Source: Proteiniphilum sp. UBA4977 (GTDB lineage Bacteria > Bacteroidota > Bacteroidia > Bacteroidales > Dysgonomonadaceae). From it: DNA of 32,736 nucleotides. The notes under the pieces were generated by a model. That model made no database searches. It was given only the letters and a program-made list of their open reading frames with translations, and had not been told where the DNA came from. The first letter of the stretch is position 1. Each line of letters starts with the position of its first letter. Both the position numbers and the translations under genes were made by a program. The stretch is from positions 89,444-122,179 of the forward strand of contig DGZP01000100.1 of the NCBI GenBank assembly GCA_002398565.1, in the 5' to 3' direction. This document shows positions 14,909 to 23,749 of the stretch, piece after piece.

Positions 14909-15421
14909 TTAATAGCCCAGCCTCGAAAGCACCTGATCACTAATATCTATAGATGGTGAGGCGAAGATGATAGATGTAGCAGAAGCCCTGTCGACCACTA
15001 CCGCGTAACCCTGCTCCGCCGCAATCTCTTTTACCGCGTCGTAGATATTATCCTGTATGGGTTTGATCAATGATTCCTGCTGTTTGAACAACTCTCCCTG
15101 AGGACCGAAATACTGGTTTCTCAGTTCCTGAATTGCATTTTCCTTTGTGACGATTTCGTTTTCACGTTTGGTCTTTTCCGCTCCCGAAAGTAATGCAATA
15201 TCCGCCTGATATTTTTTATACATGGCATTTACAGCTTCAACCTGTTCGTCCACCTTGCTTTGCCACTGGGTGGTTAAGCTCTCAAGCTGTTTGTTGGCAC
15301 TTTCATAGGCAGGTATCCTGTCGAGAATGTATTCCATGTCAATAAGCGCATATCGCTGAGCATAAGTACTGCTTATTGCAAATGATATAAACAATCCAAT
15401 TATTAACAGAGTCTTTTTCAT
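14909..15421 (-). CDS. OmpH/Skp-family periplasmic chaperone (first copy)
   Basis: A 170-aa secreted protein from the ATG at 15421 (MKKTLLIIGLFISFAISSTYAQ), which has a rare clear Shine-Dalgarno, AAAGGAG, at good distance; longer frames upstream are not needed. After the signal peptide comes YALIDMEYILDRIPAYE, a coiled coil, and the C-terminal VVVDRASATSIIFASPSIDISDQVLSRLGY. It is a paralogue of the next gene with the same Skp-like architecture. Tandem Skp genes behind bamA are usual in Bacteroidales and may form separate or mixed trimers. The gap to bamA (15422-15565) holds no clear promoter, so cotranscription with bamA is likely. Confidence 0.92.
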   Translation of the reverse strand: MKKTLLIIGLFISFAISSTYAQRYALIDMEYILDRIPAYESANKQLESLTTQWQSKVDEQVEAVNAMYKKYQADIALLSGAEKTKRENEIVTKENAIQELRNQYFGPQGELFKQQESLIKPIQDNIYDAVKEIAAEQGYAVVVDRASATSIIFASPSIDISDQVLSRLGY

Positions 15422-15565
15422 TATGTTTTCTCCTTTCATTTTGGTTGGTTGATCACAGGATTTTGTATGCTGTTGCTTGTTGTTATGTAAGACGATCTTA
15501 TAGTACAAACGTTTACAACAGTCTCCCTAAAAATAATTAAAAAAGAGATGGGCCATTTCTTCCAG

Positions 15566-18256
15566 TTAAAATTCCTGTCCGATAATAAAGTGGAACTGGC
15601 TTCCTCCTCTTTGTCTGCTTCCGTTTCCAAAGACAGTGTCAAACCCGTAAGCCCAGTCTATACCCATCAATCCAATCATCGGCAGGAATATACGTGCTCC
15701 TACACCGGCTGAACGTTTTAAATCGAATGGATTCAAATCCTTCACATTATACCATGCGTTGCCGGCTTCCAGAAAAGCCACTCCGTAAATTGTAGAGTTT
15801 GGTTCCAAGATGAAGGGATAACGCAATTCAAGCCCTAAACGGGTATAGGCGCGAGCCTGGGTGGCAATGGAGTTATTTTCATAACCTCTCAGTGCAATAT
15901 TTTCGGTAGCGAACGAACTGGTATAACCACTCATGCCGTCACCTCCCACATCGAAAGTTTCAAAGGGTGTCAGTTTGTTTTTGTTGTAATGTCCAAGGAC
16001 ACCAAACTCCACACGCGTGGCCATCACTGGAGTGCGGGTCACCGTGGAGGGTGTGAGCGGCGTAAAAGTACGAATTTTCAATTTCCACTTGTGGTATTCG
16101 TTCCACTTGTATTTATTCGGGTCACTGTATGCCATGGCTTTATAATCATTTCCGTCCCACAAAGAGAAGGGAGGAGTGGCATTCACGCTTAACGTAAACT
16201 GGGAACCTGTCCGTGTGTAGATAGGGTTATCAGTGGATATGCGCGACAGAGTGAGTCCGAAGGTGATGCTGTTGCTCACACCGGTCTGGAATGGAAATTG
16301 ATTGTAGGACCAGTTTTTAAGACCATAACGTTGATAACCCAGTTCAGCCATGAACTGAAAGTAATCGTCGGGCCACTCGAGTCGTTTGCCGTAACCCAGC
16401 GAAAGACCTACCATGCTGAAGACCTGATCAGGGTCATAAGCATATTCTGCCATATCCTGATATCCGTAACCGCCGTAACCGCCGTAACCACCATAACCGC
16501 CGTAACCGCCATATCCAGGATATCCGCCATATCCACCGTATCCGTACATGTAAGGATCGTAATAGCTGTTTTGGGAATAATAATTGGTGTTCAGACCTGT
16601 GTATCTGGAATAATAGGCGCTCACCGACAGGTTGTTGGGCCTTTTTCCCCCAAACCAGGGTTCCATAAACTGGAACTGATATGACTGATAATAACGGCCA
16701 TTCGTCTGGGCGCTCAACACAAGGGTCTGCCCTTCTCCCTGGGGGATAATACCTCTGTGCATGGAGGGATTTAGCATGTTCTTCAGGGAGAAGTTATTTA
16801 GCTTCAAGCTGAGTTTGCCCACCAGCCCGGTCACACCCCAGCCGGCAGAAAATTCTATCTGGTCGTTTCCTTTCGAAGTGAGAGGATAGGTAATGTCTAC
16901 AGTTCCATCTTCGGGGTTAGGATTTATTCCCTGTCCGATATTGGCAGAGAGTGCTTCCGGGTCGAAGTGTCCTGTCTGGGCAATTTCACGCACAGAACGC
17001 AGCAGGTCCTCCTTGCTGAATATCGCTCCAGGTTTGGTCCTCAATTCTCTTCTGATCACATCTTCATATAACCGGTCATTTCCCTGAATAATAACCCGCT
17101 TGATAGTCGCTTTGGGTCCCTCAACCACGCGAAGTTCCAGATCTACGGAATCGTTCTCAATGTTTATCTCCACAGGATCTATGTTTGAAAAGAGATATCC
17201 GTTATTTTGGTACAGGTTCACTGCCGCATCTTCATCGGAGACCAATCTTTCCTGCAGTTTCTTTTGGTTGTATACGTCGCCCGGTTCCATATTCAACAGT
17301 TGTTCCAAACGAGCCGATGGATACTGCGTGTTACCAACCCAGTTAATGGAGCGGATATGATAAAGGGGACCTTCATCTACCAGCAGTTCAATATTTACCG
17401 TCTTTTCATCGTGTTTGTAGACGGTGTCACGTAGAATCTCCGCATCGCGGTATCCCTTTTCCTGATATTTGGTAATAATATTTTTCTTGTCGGCTTCATA
17501 AAGATCTTCGACAAATTTCTTTGTGCGAAACAGATTTCTGATTTTTCCCTTTTCGTTGGTCTTCTTCATCGCCCACTTCAGTTGCTTGTCTGAAAGCGCT
17601 TCGTTTCCTTCTATTACGATACTGTTGACCTTGAGCTTTTCTTTCTTATCCACATCCACTTCCAACACTACATGATTCTTCTGTGTACTGTCGGGTCGCT
17701 GGAAGATTCTCACTTCGGCATCACCGAATCCTTTCTCCTCATAAAAGCTTTTAATGATTGTCTCAGCCCTGTCAATCTGGGGAGGAGTAATCTGGTTCCC
17801 TTTTACAAAACCGATCTTTTTCTCGATATCCTCCTGTTCGCTCTTTTTCATACCCAAATAGCGAATGTTGGCAACACGGGGACGATCGGTGAGTCTAATC
17901 TCTATCCAGACACTGTCACCTTCAACCTTAGACTGCAGTATTTTTACGTCTGAAAAGAGACCCTGCTTCCAAAAGCGTTTCAGGGCATTGGTAATCTCCT
18001 CACCAGGGATCTGAATTTCCTGTCCCTTTGCCAGACCGGAAAAGCCAACCAGCACAAATTTCTGATCTTCATACATGGTGCCTTCCACCCCGGTAATATC
18101 GATATCGGCAATATAATATTTTTTTGGGGGAGTAGTGTAGTTGACATTTAATTCACCCAGGGGGGCTGTATGTATACTGTCAGTGGTCTGCGCCACTGAC
18201 AACGCCTGTGAAAGCAGGGTGAATAATAAAAGTAAATTAAATGTTTTCTTCAACAT
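15566..18256 (-). CDS. bamA: BamA, outer-membrane protein assembly factor
   Basis: Omp85-family protein that inserts beta-barrel proteins into the outer membrane. It is 896 aa from the ATG at 18256 (MLKKTFNLLLLFTLLSQALS), which gives a signal peptide; the upstream frame extension overlaps uppS and is rejected. POTRA repeats cover about residues 40-440 (VRVIEGP-like units: NIRYLGMKKSEQEDIEKKIG, VNSIVIEGNEALSDKQLKWA, IRSINWVGNTQYPSARLEQL, IKRVIIQGNDRLYEDVIRRE), followed by a 16-strand-type barrel ending in F (HFIIGQEF). Residues 572-599 are an unusual Gly-Tyr repeat in a probable surface loop. It follows uppS and precedes two Skp-type chaperones, matching the common Bacteroidales order. Confidence 0.96.
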   Translation of the reverse strand: MLKKTFNLLLLFTLLSQALSVAQTTDSIHTAPLGELNVNYTTPPKKYYIADIDITGVEGTMYEDQKFVLVGFSGLAKGQEIQIPGEEITNALKRFWKQGLFSDVKILQSKVEGDSVWIEIRLTDRPRVANIRYLGMKKSEQEDIEKKIGFVKGNQITPPQIDRAETIIKSFYEEKGFGDAEVRIFQRPDSTQKNHVVLEVDVDKKEKLKVNSIVIEGNEALSDKQLKWAMKKTNEKGKIRNLFRTKKFVEDLYEADKKNIITKYQEKGYRDAEILRDTVYKHDEKTVNIELLVDEGPLYHIRSINWVGNTQYPSARLEQLLNMEPGDVYNQKKLQERLVSDEDAAVNLYQNNGYLFSNIDPVEINIENDSVDLELRVVEGPKATIKRVIIQGNDRLYEDVIRRELRTKPGAIFSKEDLLRSVREIAQTGHFDPEALSANIGQGINPNPEDGTVDITYPLTSKGNDQIEFSAGWGVTGLVGKLSLKLNNFSLKNMLNPSMHRGIIPQGEGQTLVLSAQTNGRYYQSYQFQFMEPWFGGKRPNNLSVSAYYSRYTGLNTNYYSQNSYYDPYMYGYGGYGGYPGYGGYGGYGGYGGYGGYGYQDMAEYAYDPDQVFSMVGLSLGYGKRLEWPDDYFQFMAELGYQRYGLKNWSYNQFPFQTGVSNSITFGLTLSRISTDNPIYTRTGSQFTLSVNATPPFSLWDGNDYKAMAYSDPNKYKWNEYHKWKLKIRTFTPLTPSTVTRTPVMATRVEFGVLGHYNKNKLTPFETFDVGGDGMSGYTSSFATENIALRGYENNSIATQARAYTRLGLELRYPFILEPNSTIYGVAFLEAGNAWYNVKDLNPFDLKRSAGVGARIFLPMIGLMGIDWAYGFDTVFGNGSRQRGGSQFHFIIGQEF
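16460..16543 (-). repeat. 9-bp tandem repeat encoding a Gly-Tyr tract in bamA
   Basis: On the coding strand this is a run of units close to GGCGGTTAC, giving 28 residues of Gly and Tyr with one Pro (GYGGYGGYPGYGGYGG at its start). Four copies are exact or differ only by a synonymous base. The unit length keeps the frame, so copy number could change without breaking the gene. Confidence 0.85.
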
Positions 18257-18314
18257 TGTGATATATCTTTTCTCTGACTGTCTTTGGTTCAGTGTGTAGC
18301 GGTTATTTTTCTGA

Positions 18315-19052
18315 TTATATCTGTTCACTTGTTTTACCGTATCTCCTTTCACGGCTCTGGTAGTCTAGAATTGCTTTGTAAAGCGCTTCCTCGCTAAAGT
18401 CGGGCCAGAAGGTTTCTGTAAAATAAAATTCAGCGTAAGCACATTGCCACAGCAGAAAGTTGCTGATTCGCTGCTCTCCGCCCGTCCTGATTAAAAGGTC
18501 AGGGTCGGGAAATTCGCTGGTGGTGAGATACCTGCTGATGGTATCTTCGGAAATGTCCTCTGCTTTCAAAACACCTTTGATCACATCGCCGGTTATTCTC
18601 CGTGTAGCTTCTGTAATTTCCCATTTGGAAGAATAACTTAAAGCGATTACCAGTTTGAGGTTTCGTCCTCCTTCCGTTTCGCGGATACATGATTCGAGTG
18701 CTTCCCTTACATTTACGGGAAGGCGACTTAAATCCCCGATGGAAGCAATGCTTACACCGTTTTTTTTCAGGTCTGCTGTCTCTTTGGCAATAGCATATAC
18801 TATTAAATCCATCAGTCCGTCTATTTCTTCCGTCGGACGATACCAGTTCTCAGTAGAAAAAGCATACAGGGTGAGGGTTTTGACCGATGTCCTGATGGCT
18901 GCTTCCACCACTCTCCTGATGGCACTTACGCCTTCCCGGTGTCCTTCGGCTCGTTCCAGCCCTCTGGCTTTAGCCCAACGCCCGTTTCCATCCATGATGA
19001 TGGCTATGTGGGAGGGAAGACGGTGATGATTAATTTTTTCAAATAGTGACAT
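18315..19052 (-). CDS. uppS: Isoprenyl transferase (undecaprenyl diphosphate synthase)
   Basis: Cis-prenyltransferase that makes the C55 lipid carrier for peptidoglycan and surface polysaccharides. The 245-aa protein has the catalytic aspartate D21 in IAIIMDGNGRWAK, the HREG segment, the STENWYRP region, and the C-terminal DLLIRTGGEQRISNFLLWQ and YAEFYFTETFWPDF motifs, all characteristic of the family. Length is normal. It lies 19 bases after the DUF6089 gene and its stop is 58 bases before the bamA start, so it belongs to an envelope operon. Confidence 0.97.
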   Translation of the reverse strand: MSLFEKINHHRLPSHIAIIMDGNGRWAKARGLERAEGHREGVSAIRRVVEAAIRTSVKTLTLYAFSTENWYRPTEEIDGLMDLIVYAIAKETADLKKNGVSIASIGDLSRLPVNVREALESCIRETEGGRNLKLVIALSYSSKWEITEATRRITGDVIKGVLKAEDISEDTISRYLTTSEFPDPDLLIRTGGEQRISNFLLWQCAYAEFYFTETFWPDFSEEALYKAILDYQSRERRYGKTSEQI

Positions 19053-19071
19053 CTTTTTTGCGGCTAATAAG

Positions 19072-19776
19072 TTAATTGCCGTGACAGGGATCTTCTCTCA
19101 GTCCGAAGTCCCAGGTAAGGCAAATCATTATAATCGAATACCAATCCTGGTTTTTGATGATGCTGCTCCCAATGCCGTAGGGTTTATCCAAACTCCACGT
19201 TTGCGCTTTTCGCGTCACATCGAAATCATCAGCAAACAATTTCCGCATTGAGCATTCGAGGGCAACATTCAATCTGTTTTTTAGTTTGACTTTAAATCCC
19301 ACGCCAAAAGGCATGTTTGGCCCTATATAGTCAGTCTCTCCCGCTGCATATGTGATCCCTGCGCCGACAAACAGGTAAGGAGTATAGGGTTTTGTACCCG
19401 TATACCGATACTTGTCACTGTAGGGCAGGAAGTTAAATTCGGTTTGTACACCTGCTTCTGCAAAAGTACGGCGAAAAGCTGCCTTTTGACCTGAAGGGAA
19501 GTTATTTCCCGTATTCCAGGTATCTCCGGAGACCCTCCCGGCCAGCAGGTTTGACTTTAACGCCCAATGAAAATTGATATTGTACCGGAAAAGTAAACCT
19601 GTAACGATGCCCGGGTGATATGTGAAACTTGTCTTGTTGGCGTCTCCCATGTAGGAAGAAATCCCTGCCGCAGCTCCTGACTCAAACTTATACTCCTGAG
19701 CATAAATACCGGAAGCGACGGGTAACATCAAAAAGCCTGTCATCATCACAAAAAGTGGTATTCCCAGAATCTTCAT
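19072..19776 (-). CDS. DUF6089 (PorG-like) outer-membrane beta-barrel protein
   Basis: A 234-aa protein with a signal peptide (GIPLFVMMTGFLMLPVASGIYA, cleavage near AQ) and alternating beta strands typical of an 8-stranded barrel (AGISSYMGDANK; YTPYLFVGAGITYAAGE; GVGFKVKLKNRLNVALECSM; YSIIMICLTWDFG). It fits the DUF6089/PorG group, which in Porphyromonas gingivalis includes a type IX secretion component, but no other type IX genes are nearby, so I do not claim that role. It is the first gene of the uppS-bamA-ompH cluster, 19 bases upstream of uppS. The 85 bases before it show no perfect TAnnTTTG box. Confidence 0.82.
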   Translation of the reverse strand: MKILGIPLFVMMTGFLMLPVASGIYAQEYKFESGAAAGISSYMGDANKTSFTYHPGIVTGLLFRYNINFHWALKSNLLAGRVSGDTWNTGNNFPSGQKAAFRRTFAEAGVQTEFNFLPYSDKYRYTGTKPYTPYLFVGAGITYAAGETDYIGPNMPFGVGFKVKLKNRLNVALECSMRKLFADDFDVTRKAQTWSLDKPYGIGSSIIKNQDWYSIIMICLTWDFGLREDPCHGN

Positions 19777-19861
19777 ACCTTCATTCCTTTAATCCTGTTT
19801 CCAAGAAAACGGATATTGAGGTAATAAATTATCTTACGTTCAACAAAAGTGACAATCCTTT

Positions 19862-21205
19862 TCAGTGAGAATCATATTTACTGAGTCTGCCTTTCCAAAC
19901 ATCGGCCAGTTGCGTTTGCGTGGCAGATATTCCGCCGAATATCCATATATAATTATCTGCATCAGTCAGGACCGACGCGTTTGTCCGTTCGGCAAAGCCG
20001 GAAGGAAAATCCTGATTTTCTGCTGCCTTAATCCAGTCAAGACCCGAGTTGTCAGAATACATCAAACTGTTTTTTCCGGATGATGTAATCATCAGATAGG
20101 GTTTATTATCATAAAAAAACAAATTGCTGCCATTGACCGATATCGTGCCCGGAATTCTTGACAGGATATGAGTGATGACGCCGTTGTTTTCAAGTAAAAT
20201 CCAGATGTTGTTATTGGATTTATTCTCCGAGGTAGTTCCTCCCGACAAAATAAGGTACTTTGAATAGGATGTGGGTATGTCTACTTTTGTAGCAGAAAAA
20301 TCCTTTAACGGCAAATTTGCCGGGAGTCGATTCAGAGGCTTCAACACGGAAAAATTTTCAGTTTGTACGAAGGTAAGCATACCGTTAATTTCTGCAGCAG
20401 CCAGGATATTGCCGGGGGTTGCCTGAGGAAGTTCTCCATAAATGGCTTTTATTGTGTGTGCGGTGACAATCCTACTCCAGTTGGCGCCGTCGGCCGATTG
20501 ATAAACCGCTCCTGTGGTTGTGTCGAGGCCGTAAGCGGCATTGTTGACAGTTATCAGAGAGGAAAGCTGCAGTGTGGAAGGAAGGCCTGTCAGGGCTACC
20601 GTAGCCCAGTCTGCTCCGTTATTGCTGTTGGCAGACTTCGCCTGTATGGCCGTACCGGTATTGAAATAAGTGATGAACCGGTTTTTGAGAGCGATAGTTT
20701 TCTGAGACACAACAAGGGCAGGCAGATAACCGGAACTTCTTTGCTCCCATCCAAGAAAATAGGGATCTTCCTGATATATATTCAGTTGAAATTCATATGA
20801 TTTTTTTGTGATGCCGTCGGGGGCTGTTGTGATGATCTTCTTTAACCGGGCTATCGCCACAGAGTCTGACTGTATCCAATTATATGTACTGTCGGGATCC
20901 AGTGTGAGTTGTACCAAGGCATAGGGGCTGTAGGTGCTGACGCCAGTAATATTGAGCAACACACTATCTGCCCTAAACAAATATGGCAGCGGATCCTTGT
21001 TGAATATTTTCCCGTTTATCTGATCAATGGTAAATTTAGTGGCAGACAATACGTCGGATGTGTCGGTAGCAGATGAGAGTGAAAAAGCATAAATTTGTGC
21101 ATCAGGAGAAAATTCCGTCTCCTCAACATCTGAGTTCAGGCAGGAGGAGAGAAGCAACAGGTTAAGAACAAGCAACCATGCCAGGGAAAAATATTTGGAT
21201 ATCAT
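19862..21205 (-). CDS. DUF6242 surface lipoprotein, BNR/Kelch-like propeller
   Basis: A 447-aa lipoprotein. The ATG at 21205 (MISKYFSLAW) is preferred over a TTG 9 bases upstream. The lipobox LLLSSC puts the lipidated cysteine at residue 22, followed by acidic residues (LNSDVEETE), a feature that in Bacteroidota can favour surface export. After a domain that starts DAQIYAFSLSSATDTSD come repeated beta-blades with Asp-box-like turns (SADGANW, SNNGADW, SDNSGLDW) and a Kelch-like end (NYIWIFGGISATQTQLADVWKG). This matches DUF6242. The ligand is unknown; binding of a carbohydrate or protein is only a guess. It follows ribD by 82 bases with its own TAnnTTTG box. Confidence 0.83.
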   Translation of the reverse strand: MISKYFSLAWLLVLNLLLLSSCLNSDVEETEFSPDAQIYAFSLSSATDTSDVLSATKFTIDQINGKIFNKDPLPYLFRADSVLLNITGVSTYSPYALVQLTLDPDSTYNWIQSDSVAIARLKKIITTAPDGITKKSYEFQLNIYQEDPYFLGWEQRSSGYLPALVVSQKTIALKNRFITYFNTGTAIQAKSANSNNGADWATVALTGLPSTLQLSSLITVNNAAYGLDTTTGAVYQSADGANWSRIVTAHTIKAIYGELPQATPGNILAAAEINGMLTFVQTENFSVLKPLNRLPANLPLKDFSATKVDIPTSYSKYLILSGGTTSENKSNNNIWILLENNGVITHILSRIPGTISVNGSNLFFYDNKPYLMITSSGKNSLMYSDNSGLDWIKAAENQDFPSGFAERTNASVLTDADNYIWIFGGISATQTQLADVWKGRLSKYDSH

Positions 21206-21242
21206 TCGTTTCAAAAATATTGTACAGCACGTTTAAGATATG

Positions 21243-21250
21243 CAAAAGTA
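21243..21250 (-). promoter_or_regulatory. -7 box of the DUF6242 gene
   Basis: On the minus strand this reads TACTTTTG, a perfect TAnnTTTG match, 37 bases upstream of the ATG at 21205. A second copy, TATTTTTG, at 21212-21219 is too close to the start to serve. Confidence 0.45.
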
Positions 21251-21287
21251 GAAAGATTTTTCGCTTTAACCATATTAAAATGAATAT

Positions 21288-22355
21288 TTAAAGAAAATTT
21301 CGAGTTATTTGGCACTTTAAATGAAACTGTACCGAATTTAAATATCTTTTGGCACTTACTTCTTCCCCCTCTATTTCAGGTGCTTTGGTGCCATTATATA
21401 GCTTTTTATCCGAGATCTCCACGTAGGCTTCATCCCATATGTTCTTCCTGATGAAAGAGGATAACAAATGGGCCCCGCCTTCCACAATCAAAGAGTAAAT
21501 TCCTTCCTGGTAGAGGCTTTGAAGGATTTGCCGGTTAGTGTCGCCGCAAAAATCCATCATAATTTGTTTTATCCCCTTATTTGGCAAGTCAGTGCGGACT
21601 GTAGCAGTGAACACTATTGTCGCTGTTGTTCCGTCGAACAAGGCCGAGGTAGCCGGTATTTTATTTTCCCTGTCTATTACGATGCGCACCGGGTGTTGCC
21701 CGTACCATTTCCTGGCAGTCAGCCGCGGGTTGTCGAGCATTGCCGTCCGGGTACCCACAAGAATACCCTGTGCCTGTGTACGGATCTTATGAACCAGGGT
21801 TTGAGTGAGCCTGTTGGAGATAACCGCAGGTGTCTTTTCTTGGAGCGATGTGCGCACATAGTCCATAAAATGATCTTTGCTCTGTGCCCATTTCAATATC
21901 ACAAATGGTCGTTTATACTGCTGATTTACGAAAAATATCCTGTTCAGCTCTCGCGCCCCGGTCTCTAAAGTCCCAACGGCTACTTCGACACCCTGTTCTT
22001 TCAGTATCCCAATTCCTCTGCCGGAGACGATGGGATTAGGATCCTTCACGGCAACAACCACCCGGGGAATATTCCTGGCAATAATCAATCCGGTACATGG
22101 AGGTGTTTTTCCCTGATGGGAACAGGGTTCCAGTGAGACATACAGTGTGGAGTCGGTAAGCAGTGCCTTCTCTTTCACAGCCATGATGGCATTCACTTCT
22201 GCGTGCGCTTTTCCATATTGCCTGTGATAGCCCTCACCTATGATACGGTTGTGATGTACAATCACTGCTCCCACCATGGGGTTGGGAAGGGTGTAGCCTT
22301 CTCCTTTGCGGGCAAGCTGAAGGCATCGTTCCATAAATACGGGATTTATTTCCAT
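21288..22355 (-). CDS. ribD: Bifunctional riboflavin deaminase/reductase
   Basis: Catalyses deamination and then reduction of the pyrimidine intermediate in riboflavin synthesis. The 355-aa protein has an N-terminal deaminase domain with zinc ligands H51 (HAEVNAI), C78 and C87 (PCSHQGKTPPC), catalytic E53, and a C-terminal reductase domain with substrate-binding segments (HKIRTQAQGILVGTRTAMLDNPRLTAR) and the VEGG motif (SLIVEGGAHLLSSF). All expected features are present. It is divergent from prmC with only 49 bases between them, and it is the only riboflavin gene here, as is often so in Bacteroidota. Confidence 0.96.
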   Translation of the reverse strand: MEINPVFMERCLQLARKGEGYTLPNPMVGAVIVHHNRIIGEGYHRQYGKAHAEVNAIMAVKEKALLTDSTLYVSLEPCSHQGKTPPCTGLIIARNIPRVVVAVKDPNPIVSGRGIGILKEQGVEVAVGTLETGARELNRIFFVNQQYKRPFVILKWAQSKDHFMDYVRTSLQEKTPAVISNRLTQTLVHKIRTQAQGILVGTRTAMLDNPRLTARKWYGQHPVRIVIDRENKIPATSALFDGTTATIVFTATVRTDLPNKGIKQIMMDFCGDTNRQILQSLYQEGIYSLIVEGGAHLLSSFIRKNIWDEAYVEISDKKLYNGTKAPEIEGEEVSAKRYLNSVQFHLKCQITRNFL

Positions 22356-22361
22356 TTTTTT

Positions 22362-22369
22362 TATCTTTG
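22362..22369 (+). promoter_or_regulatory. -7 box of prmC promoter
   Basis: TATCTTTG matches TAnnTTTG, 35 bases before the prmC ATG and inside the 49-base gap between the divergent ribD and prmC genes. Confidence 0.5.
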
Positions 22370-22404
22370 TTCTGTCAAGTGACTTTCAATACAGAATTGT
22401 TATT

Positions 22405-23262
22405 ATGCAGCAATACACTCAGCATATCCGCCGTGAATTAAACCGGTTATATACTTCTTCCGAAATCGCAGTACTCACACGCCTCATTGTGGAAGAGCTC
22501 CTCGGTGAACAGAATGTCCTTATCACGTACGACAAAATTAATCATTTATCCCGTTTGCAGATCGAAAAGATGGATGATATTCTGTCCCGCTTAAAAAACG
22601 GTGAACCTTATCAGTATGTATTCGGCAAGACTGAATTTTATGGAAGAATATTTAGGGTTACGGGCGATGTACTTATTCCACGTCCCGAAACGGAAGAACT
22701 GGTCGAGTGGATTGTGTCGGAGCCGTATGACGGTACTCGTCTAATTCTGGATATAGGTACCGGCAGCGGTTGTATTGCAATAACCCTGGCCAGGGAAATT
22801 GCACATGCCCGAGTAGATGCGTGGGACATCTCGGAAAAGGCCCTGGAGATTGCTGCAGAGAATGCCGCCTGGAATAGTGCCGAAGTCCGCTTTTTACGCG
22901 CAGACATCTTTCAAACGCCTCCCCGGTGTGGAAAATTTAATCTCATTGTGAGTAATCCTCCCTATGTGACAGAATCTGAAAAGAAACAGATGGAGCGGAA
23001 TGTTGTCGATTTTGAACCACATGAAGCTCTTTTTGTGCCTGATAACCGACCATTGCTTTTTTATGAGCGGATTACATCTCTTGCCGGAGAGCTCCTTGAG
23101 GACGAAGGGAGATTGTACTTCGAAATAAACAGGAATATGGCAGAACCAGTGGCTGGATTACTTTATGATGCAGGATTTCATGCTGTGGAAATAAAAAATG
23201 ATATCTCTGGAAATCCCCGGATGATTCGTGCCATAAAATCTGCAGGACATGGACAAACCTGA
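22405..23262 (+). CDS. prmC: Release factor glutamine methyltransferase
   Basis: Methylates the glutamine of the GGQ motif in release factors RF1 and RF2. The 285-aa protein has an N-terminal helical domain that binds the release factor, the SAM-binding loop around residue 116 (LDIGTGSGCIAI), and the catalytic NPPY motif at 184-187. The segment DFEPHEALF after it is also family-typical. It heads a tight run with recX, comF and pyrE; the recX start codon lies 14 bases inside its 3' end. A TATCTTTG box lies upstream. Confidence 0.96.
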   Translation: MQQYTQHIRRELNRLYTSSEIAVLTRLIVEELLGEQNVLITYDKINHLSRLQIEKMDDILSRLKNGEPYQYVFGKTEFYGRIFRVTGDVLIPRPETEELVEWIVSEPYDGTRLILDIGTGSGCIAITLAREIAHARVDAWDISEKALEIAAENAAWNSAEVRFLRADIFQTPPRCGKFNLIVSNPPYVTESEKKQMERNVVDFEPHEALFVPDNRPLLFYERITSLAGELLEDEGRLYFEINRNMAEPVAGLLYDAGFHAVEIKNDISGNPRMIRAIKSAGHGQT

Positions 23263-23749
23263 AAAAATAACAACCGCGGAGCATGCGTTTTTGCAAATGT
23301 CCCGGCTCTGCTCAAGGAAAGAATGCTGCGTGTGGGAAATACAGCAAAAGCTACAACGGATGTGCATCTCCGATGGGAATGCAGAACAGATTATTCTCCG
23401 TTTAAAGAAGGGCCGTTATATCGATGAGGCCCGTTATGCCCGGAATTATATCCACGAGAAATTGACTTACAATAGGTGGGGCAAGATAAAGATTGTACTT
23501 TCCCTGCGTCAAAAAAAAATACCCGATGAAGTAATCCAGACTGCATTTGCTGAGTTCTCCGACAATGAACTTAACGCTTCGCTTCAGCCACTACTGGAAT
23601 TCAAAAGAAAAACTGTAAAGGGAAGCTCTCACTTTGAAATAAACGGTAAATTAATCCGTTACGCATTGGGAAGAGGATATCCAATGAAAGAAATTCTGAG
23701 CTGTATGCGGAAGATGAACCTTGATGAACTGCCAGATGAGACGGAATGA
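23249..23749 (+). CDS. recX: RecX regulatory protein
   Basis: Small helical-repeat protein that inhibits or modulates RecA filaments. The 166-aa product has the three-helix repeats of RecX (ALQMSRLCSRKECCVWEIQQKL-like start; YIDEARYARNYIHEKLTYNRWG; KIKIVLSLRQKKIPDEVIQTAF). It is shorter at the N-terminus than the proteobacterial form but normal for Bacteroidota. The ATG at 23249 overlaps the last 14 bases of prmC, implying translational coupling. The recA gene itself is not in the window. Confidence 0.9.
   Translation: MDKPEKITTAEHAFLQMSRLCSRKECCVWEIQQKLQRMCISDGNAEQIILRLKKGRYIDEARYARNYIHEKLTYNRWGKIKIVLSLRQKKIPDEVIQTAFAEFSDNELNASLQPLLEFKRKTVKGSSHFEINGKLIRYALGRGYPMKEILSCMRKMNLDELPDETE

Noticed and set aside
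16460..16543. CRISPR-like or minisatellite array
   Set aside because: The repeats are 9 bp without spacers and lie in frame inside bamA, so they are a coding repeat.
18257..18352. N-terminal extension of the bamA frame into uppS
   Set aside because: The extension lacks signal-peptide character and overlaps uppS; the ATG at 18256 gives a proper signal peptide.
19072..19776. DUF6089 barrel as evidence of a type IX secretion system
   Set aside because: It lies with uppS and bamA and no other type IX gene or C-terminal sorting domain protein is in the window.
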